A stretch of DNA of 64,000 nt from Rhizobium redzepovicii (GTDB lineage: Bacteria; Pseudomonadota; Alphaproteobacteria; Rhizobiales; Rhizobiaceae). Where the stretch lies: assembly GCF_019793435.1 (NCBI RefSeq), contig NZ_JAILYH010000003.1, positions 372,001 to 436,000 of the forward strand. Direction: 5' to 3'. Positions 18,564-26,399 of this stretch are shown one piece after another (position 1 is the first letter of the stretch; each line of letters starts with the position of its first letter). Below the pieces are notes generated by a model. It was given only the letters and a program-made list of their open reading frames with translations. It was not told the origin of the DNA and made no database searches. The position numbers were made by a program, and so were the translations under genes.

Positions 18564-18600
18564 AGCCGTGCGGATGAAAATCCGCGCGGCTTGATTCTTC
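18564..18600 (+). terminator. Rho-independent terminator after degP
   Basis: AGCCGTGCGGAT (18564-18575) and ATCCGCGCGGCT (18580-18591) form a 12-bp stem with one T-G pair around a GAAA tetraloop, followed by TTGATTCTTCT. It lies 17 bp after the degP stop and 23 bp before the response regulator start, so some read-through may link the genes. Confidence 0.75.
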
Positions 18601-18622
18601 TGACCTTTGAAGGATGATCGCG

Positions 18623-19369
18623 ATGAGCGCCGCGCCGCAGGAAGATGCTTTGAGCCTTGCCGAAACGCAGCCGGTGGGTAATGTCGGCCGCATGAAGATT
18701 CTCATCATCGAAGATGATCTCGAAGCCGCGGTCTACCTCACGAAAGCCTTTCGCGAGGCGGGTATCGTTGCCGATCACGCCAGCGACGGCGAGGCCGGCC
18801 TGTTCATGGGGTCGGAAAACACCTACGACGTCATCGTCATCGATCGCATGCTGCCGCGCCGGGACGGTCTCTCCGTCATCAGCGAGCTGCGCCGCAAGGC
18901 GATTCATACCCCGGTTCTCATTCTTTCCGCCCTCGGCCAGGTCGATGACCGCGTCACCGGCCTTCGCGCCGGCGGCGACGACTACCTGCCGAAGCCTTAT
19001 GCCTTCAGCGAATTGCTGGCGCGCGTCGAGGTACTCGGCCGCCGCAAGGGCACGCCGGATCAGGACGTCGTCTATCGCGTCGGCGATCTCGAACTCGATC
19101 GACTCTCCCACGAGGTGCGCCGCGGCGGCAAGGAAATCCCGCTGCAGCCGCGCGAATTCCGCCTGCTCGAATATCTGATGAAGAATGCCGGCCAGGTAGT
19201 GACCCGCACCATGCTGCTCGAAAATGTCTGGGACTATCACTTCGATCCGCAGACCAATGTCATTGACGTCCACGTCTCGCGGCTGCGCTCGAAGATCGAG
19301 AAGGACTACAGCCAGCCGCTCCTGAAGACCATTCGGGGCGCGGGGTACATGATCAAGGATGAGGGATGA
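18623..19369 (+). CDS. OmpR/PhoB-family response regulator
   Basis: The 248-residue product has a receiver domain with KILIIEDD, phosphoacceptor Asp74 (VIVIDRMLPRRDG) and KPYAFSELLARV, then a winged helix with LQPREFRLLEYLMKNAGQVV, LLENVWDYHF and KTIRGAGYMI. It has an unusual 23-residue N-terminal extension (MSAAPQEDALSLAETQPVG) before the receiver. I keep this start because AAGGA lies 8 bases upstream, whereas the ATG at 18692 lacks a ribosome binding site. It is coupled to the kinase by an ATGA overlap. Its place behind degP suggests envelope stress sensing, but this is inference. Confidence 0.9.
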   Translation: MSAAPQEDALSLAETQPVGNVGRMKILIIEDDLEAAVYLTKAFREAGIVADHASDGEAGLFMGSENTYDVIVIDRMLPRRDGLSVISELRRKAIHTPVLILSALGQVDDRVTGLRAGGDDYLPKPYAFSELLARVEVLGRRKGTPDQDVVYRVGDLELDRLSHEVRRGGKEIPLQPREFRLLEYLMKNAGQVVTRTMLLENVWDYHFDPQTNVIDVHVSRLRSKIEKDYSQPLLKTIRGAGYMIKDEG

Positions 19370-20778
19370 GCCGCTTCAGGGTTCTCTTCAAGTCCACTGC
19401 AGTCCGCCTTTCGGCACTCTATATCCTGCTTTTCGCCATCTGCGCCGCGACCCTCGTCTTCTATGTGACGGCGATGTCGGAACGGCTGCTGACCGGCCAG
19501 ATCCGCGACGCCGTCAAGCAGGAGGTAGAGCAGGTGCAGCGCGCCTATGACACCGGCGGCATGAACCTTTTGTTGCGCACGATGGAGCGGCGTGCCCGCC
19601 AGCCGGGCGCCAATCTTTATATCATCGCCGGCCCCTCGGGCGATATTCTCGCAGGTAACGTCGCCTCTGTGCAGCCGGGCGTCTTCGAGGAGGTCGGCTG
19701 GACCTCCGCGCCCTTCGCCTATCAACGTTATACCGACGGCGGCGGTGTCGAGCGCCGTCATCGGGCGATCGCCAATATCTTCGTTCTCGACAACGGCTTG
19801 CGGATCCTGATCGGCCGGGACCTCGGCGATCCCGAACGTTTCCGCCTCCTGGTGCGTCAGGCATTGATGGTGGCGCTGGCGATCATGGGGCTCGGCGCGA
19901 TCATCATCTGGTTCGCCATCGGCCGCAATGCGCTGAAACGCATCGACCGCATGTCGGATGCGAGCAAGAAGATCATGGCCGGCGACCTGTCGCAGCGCCT
20001 GCCGGTCGGCGGCTCCGGCGATGAATTCGACCGGCTGTCCATGTCTTTGAACACCATGCTGGAGCGCATCGAAAAGCTGAACGAGGGCCTGCGGCAGGTC
20101 TCCGACAATATCGCCCACGATCTCAAGACGCCGCTGACGCGGCTGCGCAACAAGGCGGCCGATGCGGTCGATATGGCCGATGGCGAGGCGCGGCGGACAG
20201 CGCTCGAAGGCATTATTTCCGAATCGGACCAGCTGATCCGCACCTTCAACGCGCTGCTGATGATCTCCCGCGTCGAGGCCGGGTCGGTGGCGGCGGAGAT
20301 GTCAACGGTGGAGCTTTCCGCGATCGTCTCCGACAGCGCCGAGCTTTACGAGCCGGCGGCCGAGGAAGCTGGGCTCGGCCTCAGCGCCAGCGTCGAGCCA
20401 GGCGTCGAGGTCCAGGGCAATCGCGAACTGATCGGCCAGGCGATTTTCAACCTGCTCGACAATGCCATCAAATATTCCTCCGATACCGAAGGCGCTGGCA
20501 CGGTGTCGCTGAAGCTTGCCCGCCGCCCGGACGGCATCTGTCTTTCGGTGGCCGACCACGGTCCGGGCGTTCCGGCCGAACGGCGCGACGATGTGGTGAA
20601 GCGCTTCGTCCGTCTCGACGAAAGTCGTTCGAAGCCCGGCACGGGGCTCGGCCTTTCGCTGGTAGAAGCCGTCATGGAGCTGCACAACGGCCGCCTGGAA
20701 CTTTCGGACACCGATCCCGACAAGCCCGAACAGCGCGGCTTGACCGTCAGCATGATCTTCCCGGCCAAGGCCGCGTGA
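19366..20778 (+). CDS. Sensor histidine kinase, partner of the upstream regulator
   Basis: The 470-residue product has TM1 at about 17-37, a periplasmic domain of about 125 residues, TM2 at about 166-186, HAMP (about 186-240), and a DHp with His251 in NIAHDLKTPLTRLRN. The ATPase domain has IFNLLDNAIKYSS, ADHGPGVP and GTGLGLSLVEAVM. All kinase motifs are intact. The gene overlaps its regulator by 4 bp. The order degP - regulator - kinase - glnE is a conserved rhizobial block. The signal is not known. Confidence 0.93.
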   Translation: MSRFRVLFKSTAVRLSALYILLFAICAATLVFYVTAMSERLLTGQIRDAVKQEVEQVQRAYDTGGMNLLLRTMERRARQPGANLYIIAGPSGDILAGNVASVQPGVFEEVGWTSAPFAYQRYTDGGGVERRHRAIANIFVLDNGLRILIGRDLGDPERFRLLVRQALMVALAIMGLGAIIIWFAIGRNALKRIDRMSDASKKIMAGDLSQRLPVGGSGDEFDRLSMSLNTMLERIEKLNEGLRQVSDNIAHDLKTPLTRLRNKAADAVDMADGEARRTALEGIISESDQLIRTFNALLMISRVEAGSVAAEMSTVELSAIVSDSAELYEPAAEEAGLGLSASVEPGVEVQGNRELIGQAIFNLLDNAIKYSSDTEGAGTVSLKLARRPDGICLSVADHGPGVPAERRDDVVKRFVRLDESRSKPGTGLGLSLVEAVMELHNGRLELSDTDPDKPEQRGLTVSMIFPAKAA

Positions 20779-20913
20779 TCTTTTCCGCCGAAGTCCGATA
20801 GGCTGAATCGCGTATTGGCGGTTTGGTGCCAAGACCCTAGTTTAATCCCGACCGAAGGAGACAGTTCGCGATTCGACGTGGTCGCTCCTTTCGCCTAAAG
20901 CCAGGGAGAGCGC

Positions 20914-23871
20914 ATGCTGACGAAATCGACGCATGGCCTGAAGGACGTGGCCGAAGGGCTGCTGCGTCCGCTGAGCCAGACGGAGCTGAAGCTGGCGCTG
21001 GCCGACCTCCAGGAGGCTGGCAAAAGCCAGCCGTCGGTGGCTGCGATGCTGAAGACGGAAGGCCCGCTACGCGATTTTATTGCCGCGGCGCTGACGCTGT
21101 CGCCTTATCTGCGCGAAATCGCCAATCTCGATCCCGCCATCCTTGCCGGCGCCATCGCGCAACCGCTGGAGCCCCAGATCGAGGCGCTAGTCGCCGAAGC
21201 GCGCGGTTGCTGGCGGCCGGACGGCGAGGGGGCAGCACCCGCCGAATCCGTGGTGATGACCAGGCTGCGCATCATCAAGCGCAAGGTCGCTTTCCTCGTC
21301 GCGCTCGCCGATCTCTCGCGCATTTTCGACGGGCGGGCGACGACGGCCTGGCTGAGCGAGCTGGCCGAAGCGTCGGTCGCCGCCGCGATCGACCATCTGC
21401 TGCTGGCGGCCCATGAGGGCGGAAAGCTCAGGCTGCGCAATCCGGCGGCCCCGAGCGACGGCTCCGGGCTGATCGTGCTCGGCATGGGCAAACTTGGCGC
21501 CTGCGAGCTCAACTATTCCTCCGATATCGATTTGGTCGTCTTCTTCGATGAAGAGGCCGGCATCGTGCCCGATCCCGATGACGCGATCGAGGTGTTCCCC
21601 CGGATGATGCGCCGGCTGGTGCGCATCCTGCAGGAGCGCACGGCGGACGGCTACGTCTTCCGCACCGATCTCAGATTGCGCCCCGACCCCGGCTCGACGC
21701 CGCTGGCGATCCCGGTCGAGGCGGCGATGATCTATTATGAGGGCAGGGGTCAGAACTGGGAGCGGGCAGCCTTCATCAAGGCGCGCGCCGTCGCCGGCGA
21801 CCTTGCGGCGGGCAGCGATTTCCTGCGCGGGCTTTCCCCTTTCGTCTTCCGCAAATATCTCGATTATGCGGCGATCGCCGATATCCATTCGATCAAGCGG
21901 CAGATCCACGCGCATAAGGGCCACGGCGCCATTGCCGTCAAAGGCCACAACGTCAAGCTTGGCCGCGGCGGTATCCGCGAGATCGAATTCTTCGTCCAGA
22001 CCCAGCAACTGATCGCCGGCGGCCGCATGCCGGCCTTGCGCGGCCGGGCGACGGAAGAAACGCTCGGTGAACTCACCAAGGCGAAATGGATCGATGCCGA
22101 GACGCGGGACGAACTGACGGAGGCCTACTGGTTCCTGCGCGATGTCGAACATCGCATCCAGATGGTGCGCGACGAGCAGACCCACCTGCTGCCGGAAACC
22201 GATGGCGACCTGAAGCGCATCGCTTTCATGATGGGCTTTACCGATACGCCGAGCTTTGCCGAACGGCTGGTCGGCGTGCTGAAGACGGTCGAGCGGCGTT
22301 ATGCGCATTTGTTCGAACAGGAAAGCAAACTTTCCACCGGCACCGGAAACCTCGTCTTCACCGGCCAGGGCGACGATCCCGATACGCTGGAGACGCTGAA
22401 GAAGCTCGGCTTCACCCGGCCCTCCGACATCTCGCGCATCATCCGCACCTGGCACTACGGCCGCTACCGCGCGACGCAATCGGTCGAGGCGCGCGAAAGG
22501 TTGACGGAGCTGGCACCGGAGCTTTTGCGGGTCTTCGGCGAAAGCAAGCGCGCCGACGAAGCGCTGCTGCGCTTCGACAGCTTCATCTCCGGCCTTCCCT
22601 CCGGCATCCAGCTGTTCTCGCTGCTCGGCAGCAATCCGGCGCTCCTGTCGCTGATCGTCAACATCATGTCCTCGGCACCCCGCCTTGCCGAGGTGATTGC
22701 CGCCAGGCCGCATGTCTTCGACGGCATGCTCGATCCCGGCCTGATGGCCGAACTGCCGACCCGCGATTATCTCGGCGAGCGGCTGAAGGGCTCGCTTGCC
22801 CAGGCCCGCCACTATGAGGAGGTGCTCGACCGGCTGCGCATCTTCGCGGCCGAACAGCGCTTCCTCATCGGCATACGCCTGCTGACCGGCGCGATCAACG
22901 GCGACATGGCCGCCCGCGCCTTCACCCATCTCGCCGACCTCATCATATCAGCCGCGCTCAATGCCGTGGTGAGTGAGATGCGGGGGGCACATGGTGACTA
23001 TCCCGGCGGACGCATCGCCGTTGCCGGCATGGGCAAGCTCGGCAGCTTCGAGCTGACGGCGGGCTCCGACATCGACCTGATCCTGCTCTATGACTATGAC
23101 GATGCTGCCTCCGAATCCGATGGGGCAAAGCCGCTCGACGCGACGCGTTACTTCACCCGCATCACCCAAAGGCTGATCGCCGCCCTGTCGGCGCCGACCG
23201 CCGAAGGCGTGCTCTATGAGGTCGACATGCGGCTGCGCCCTTCCGGCAACAAGGGACCGGTCGCCACCCGCATCAATGCCTTCGGCAAATATCAGCGCGA
23301 GGAGGCCTGGACCTGGGAGCACATGGCGCTGAGCCGCGCCCGGCTGATTTCAGGCGATGACAGCCTGATCGCCGAGGCGGAGCATATCATCCGCGAGGTG
23401 CTGACGTCAGATCGCGACATTGCCAAGGTGGCGCATGACGTCGCCGAGATGCGCGCGCTGATCGACACGGAAAAGCCGCCATCCACCCCCTGGGACCTGA
23501 AGCTGATCTCCGGCGGCGTCATCGACCTCGAATTCATTGCCCAGTACCTGGCGCTGATCGCCCCCACCAAAGGCGTCGGCACTGCCGTCAACGGGCTGAG
23601 CACCGGCGAGGCGCTGAAGGTGATTGGCGATAGGCTGATGGCGACGGCCGATCTCGACACATGCCTTGAGGCTTTTGCCCTTTATACCAGCCTGTCGCAG
23701 CTGATCCGCCTCTGCATCGACGGCCTGTTCGATCCGAACGACGCGCCCGCCGGTCTCGTCGAATTGGTCTGCCGCGCCGGCGACTGCCCTGATATCAGGA
23801 CGCTGGAAGGTGAAGTGAAGCGGCTTTCGAAGGCGGTCAGGAAGATCTTCCTGACTGTCGTGAAGGCTTGA
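20914..23871 (+). CDS. glnE: GlnE, bifunctional glutamine synthetase adenylyltransferase/adenylyl-removing enzyme
   Basis: The 985-residue length is normal for GlnE. Two nucleotidyltransferase domains are visible: the N-terminal adenylyl-removing one with VLGMGKLGACELNYSSDIDL (about 188-210) and the C-terminal adenylylating one with GMGKLGSFELTAGSDIDLIL (about 705-725). Each keeps the GSDIDL/SSDIDL metal-binding Asp pair and a downstream VDMRLRPSGNKGP or TDLRLRPDPGSTP motif. GlnE modifies glutamine synthetase I according to PII and glutamine, in the cytoplasm. CCAGGGAGAG upstream fits the start. It is separate from the kinase by 135 bp, so it likely has its own promoter. Confidence 0.97.
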   Translation: MLTKSTHGLKDVAEGLLRPLSQTELKLALADLQEAGKSQPSVAAMLKTEGPLRDFIAAALTLSPYLREIANLDPAILAGAIAQPLEPQIEALVAEARGCWRPDGEGAAPAESVVMTRLRIIKRKVAFLVALADLSRIFDGRATTAWLSELAEASVAAAIDHLLLAAHEGGKLRLRNPAAPSDGSGLIVLGMGKLGACELNYSSDIDLVVFFDEEAGIVPDPDDAIEVFPRMMRRLVRILQERTADGYVFRTDLRLRPDPGSTPLAIPVEAAMIYYEGRGQNWERAAFIKARAVAGDLAAGSDFLRGLSPFVFRKYLDYAAIADIHSIKRQIHAHKGHGAIAVKGHNVKLGRGGIREIEFFVQTQQLIAGGRMPALRGRATEETLGELTKAKWIDAETRDELTEAYWFLRDVEHRIQMVRDEQTHLLPETDGDLKRIAFMMGFTDTPSFAERLVGVLKTVERRYAHLFEQESKLSTGTGNLVFTGQGDDPDTLETLKKLGFTRPSDISRIIRTWHYGRYRATQSVEARERLTELAPELLRVFGESKRADEALLRFDSFISGLPSGIQLFSLLGSNPALLSLIVNIMSSAPRLAEVIAARPHVFDGMLDPGLMAELPTRDYLGERLKGSLAQARHYEEVLDRLRIFAAEQRFLIGIRLLTGAINGDMAARAFTHLADLIISAALNAVVSEMRGAHGDYPGGRIAVAGMGKLGSFELTAGSDIDLILLYDYDDAASESDGAKPLDATRYFTRITQRLIAALSAPTAEGVLYEVDMRLRPSGNKGPVATRINAFGKYQREEAWTWEHMALSRARLISGDDSLIAEAEHIIREVLTSDRDIAKVAHDVAEMRALIDTEKPPSTPWDLKLISGGVIDLEFIAQYLALIAPTKGVGTAVNGLSTGEALKVIGDRLMATADLDTCLEAFALYTSLSQLIRLCIDGLFDPNDAPAGLVELVCRAGDCPDIRTLEGEVKRLSKAVRKIFLTVVKA

Positions 23872-23898
23872 ATGCATCGGCGACGCCGCCGCCGTTCC

Positions 23899-26208
23899 TT
23901 AGACGTCGTCCGGGATGCGCAGCGAGATCACCGTGCCCACGGCTTCGCGGGAGCGGATCTTCATGCGGCCGCCATGCAGCGCGGTCAGCGAGCGGGAGAT
24001 GGCAAGCCCGAGGCCGGAGCCGCCCTTGCTCTTGGCATATTGGCTCTGCACCTGTTCGAAGGGCTGGCCGATCTTCGACAGCGCCGAGCGGGGAATGCCG
24101 ATGCCGGTATCGGCGATGGTGACGAGCACGGCACCGTCGATGCGGCGTGTGCGCACCGCGATGCGGCCGCCATTGTCGGTGAACTTCACGGCATTGGAGA
24201 GCAGGTTGAGAAGCACCTGTTTCATCGCCCGGCGGTCGGCGGTCAGCGTCAGGCCGGATGAGATGCGCTGATCGATGACGATGTTCTTCTCGGCCGCCGG
24301 AATGGCCGTGAAGCGCAGGCTTTCCTCGATCAGCGGCACGAGATCGATGCGCTCGCAATGCAGCCTGAGATGGCCGGCCTCGATCTTCGACATGTCGAGA
24401 ATGTCGTTGATGACGTTGAGCAGATGTTTGCCGCTGTCATGGATGTCACGGGCATATTCGTCGTATTTCAGCGAGCCGAGCGGTCCGAACATCTGGTTCT
24501 GCAGGATTTCGGAGAAGCCGAGGATGGCGTTCAGCGGCGTGCGCAGCTCATGCGACATGTTGGCGAGAAATTCCGATTTCGCCTTGTTGGCGGCCTCGGC
24601 GCGCTCTTTCTCCGCCTGGTAGTTGGCGTTCGCCGTCGAAAGCTCGGATTTCTGGATCTCCAGCGTCTGCCGCGAGGCGGAGAGATCGCCGATCGTCGCC
24701 ATCAGCCGGCGTTCGGATTCGCGCAGCCGCTCCTGATGGCGTTTCATCAGGGTGATGTCGGTTCCCACAGAGACCCTGCCGCCGTCTCGGGTGCGCCGCT
24801 CGTTGATCTGCAGCCAGCGCTCGTCGGCAAGCTGCACCTCGGTCGTGCGCGAATAGCCGGAACCGTCGGCGTCGGCGATCCGACGTTCGATGACGGGGCG
24901 GGCAGCGGCGGCATTGACGATCGAGCGCTCGGTGCCGGGCACCAGCACGCTGTCCGGCAAGCCGTAAGCCTGCTGGAAATGGGTGTTGCACATGACCAGC
25001 CGATCGTTCTTGTCCCAGAGCACGAAGGCCTCAGAGGTGCATTCGATGGCGTCGGCAAGGCGCTGGTCGGCTTCGGCGTAACGCTGGGCAAGCCGATGCT
25101 GCTCGGTCACGTCCATGGCGATGCCGATCAGGTGCACGCGGCCGGAATTGCTGCGGATCACCTGGGCACGGGCGCGCATCCAGACATAGTGGCCGCCGGC
25201 ATGGCGCATGCGGAAGATCTGATCGACCTGGCCGGAGTGGCCCTTGGCGATGGCGCGCGCGATCTCGTAGAGCCCGCCGTCATCGGGATGCATCAGTCGC
25301 GCGGCTTCGCCGAAACCCATCGTCTTGTCGGAACCCGGCAGGCCGAGCATGTCGTACATCGAGCGCGACCAGAAGAATTCGCGGTTCTCGAAATCGAAGT
25401 CCCAAAGGCCGCAGCGGCCGCGCGACAGCGCCGTCTCGACGCGCAGGTTCGATTCCAGAAAGATGTCGTCGGCGTCGCGGGCGCGTTTCACCTGCGTGTA
25501 ATAGGCATAGAGGATGACCAGCAGGATCGAGGAGATGCCGGCAAACAGCGTGACGTTGAGGGCGAGCTGCTCGCGCCAGAGGCGGCTGATCTCGTCGAGC
25601 GAGGTGGCGGCGACGATATAACCGCCGGCATTGCCCATCAGCGTGATCTCGGCATAGTGCGGCACGCCGCCGATCGTCGTTTCGATGACGCCGGCGCGAT
25701 CGCCGAAACGCCGGATTGCCGAGACCTCGGGAAAGAAATCGCCGACATTGCTGCCGACATGCGAAAGCCCGGCGGTCGTTGCGGCAAAGACCTTGCCGCT
25801 TGCCTGGACAAGGAGCACGAAGGCGCCGCTGTCGAGCCGGTCCTGCGGCAGGAACCTGGCAAGCCTTGCCTGCGCTTCCGCGATGTCGCCGCTGTCGAAA
25901 ATCTCGGATGTATCGGCAAACACTGCGGAGGCGGTCGCGGCCGAAAGCGCGGTGGCATGGCGGGCCGAGGCTTCCAGGCGGGAATATTCGCTGACCATGC
26001 CGAAGAAATGCGAGGCGGCGACAACAAAGAGGAAGGCGACGATCAGCGCCGGAATGGCGCGCTTCAGGAGCAGTTCCGCCTTCGGCAGATGACGGAGAAG
26101 TGGTTCCGATGTCGCATGACCGGAAAGGCTGTCTCGCCAGGCTTTCAACCCGTCAAAATCGACACGCAGCCGTCCTCCGGCCACGGTTGCCCGCCGCACG
26201 TCCATCAT
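23899..26208 (-). CDS. Membrane-bound PAS-domain sensor histidine kinase
   Basis: The 769-residue product has TM1 at about 50-70, a periplasmic sensor domain to about 218, TM2 at about 219-238, PAS 1 (about 255-375, ending GIAMDVTEQ) and PAS 2 (about 385-490), a coiled coil, DHp with His553 (LANMSHELRTPLNAIL), and an ATPase domain with LNLLSNAVKFTDNGG, IADTGIGIP and GSGLGLAISRSLTALHGG. There is no receiver or HPt domain and no cognate regulator nearby. DHp sequences of this type in alphaproteobacteria include PdhS/PleC-like kinases that act on DivK or on stress phosphorelays, which is only a suggestion here. It is convergent with glnE with 27 bp between stops. Confidence 0.92.
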   Translation of the reverse strand: MMDVRRATVAGGRLRVDFDGLKAWRDSLSGHATSEPLLRHLPKAELLLKRAIPALIVAFLFVVAASHFFGMVSEYSRLEASARHATALSAATASAVFADTSEIFDSGDIAEAQARLARFLPQDRLDSGAFVLLVQASGKVFAATTAGLSHVGSNVGDFFPEVSAIRRFGDRAGVIETTIGGVPHYAEITLMGNAGGYIVAATSLDEISRLWREQLALNVTLFAGISSILLVILYAYYTQVKRARDADDIFLESNLRVETALSRGRCGLWDFDFENREFFWSRSMYDMLGLPGSDKTMGFGEAARLMHPDDGGLYEIARAIAKGHSGQVDQIFRMRHAGGHYVWMRARAQVIRSNSGRVHLIGIAMDVTEQHRLAQRYAEADQRLADAIECTSEAFVLWDKNDRLVMCNTHFQQAYGLPDSVLVPGTERSIVNAAAARPVIERRIADADGSGYSRTTEVQLADERWLQINERRTRDGGRVSVGTDITLMKRHQERLRESERRLMATIGDLSASRQTLEIQKSELSTANANYQAEKERAEAANKAKSEFLANMSHELRTPLNAILGFSEILQNQMFGPLGSLKYDEYARDIHDSGKHLLNVINDILDMSKIEAGHLRLHCERIDLVPLIEESLRFTAIPAAEKNIVIDQRISSGLTLTADRRAMKQVLLNLLSNAVKFTDNGGRIAVRTRRIDGAVLVTIADTGIGIPRSALSKIGQPFEQVQSQYAKSKGGSGLGLAISRSLTALHGGRMKIRSREAVGTVISLRIPDDV

Positions 26209-26348
26209 CTCTTCGCCTTGTCCCTCGTGTGATTCGCGCGCCGCTCGCTCGAACCTGACCTAGAGAATCATGGGTGATTCGCCTTGTCCAGAGGCAAAGG
26301 TAAAAATCCGTTAACTATTTAGAATCTCGTGTTTTTCGGGCAATTCGA

Positions 26349-26399
26349 TTTGCTCGGCAACCGGCCGCCGAATTATTCGCGGCAGCCGGCCGAAGCAAA
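26349..26399 (-). terminator. Stem-loop directly after pepN, possible terminator
   Basis: TTTGCT-CGGC at 26349-26358 pairs with GCCGAAGCAAA at 26389-26399, and GC-rich sequence between them can fold further. It begins at the pepN stop codon. There is no clear T-run on the pepN side, so efficient intrinsic termination is uncertain. Confidence 0.45.

Noticed and set aside
16933..18708. 591-codon minus-strand frame opposite degP
   Set aside because: Shadow of a high-GC gene; DegP has full catalytic and PDZ motifs.
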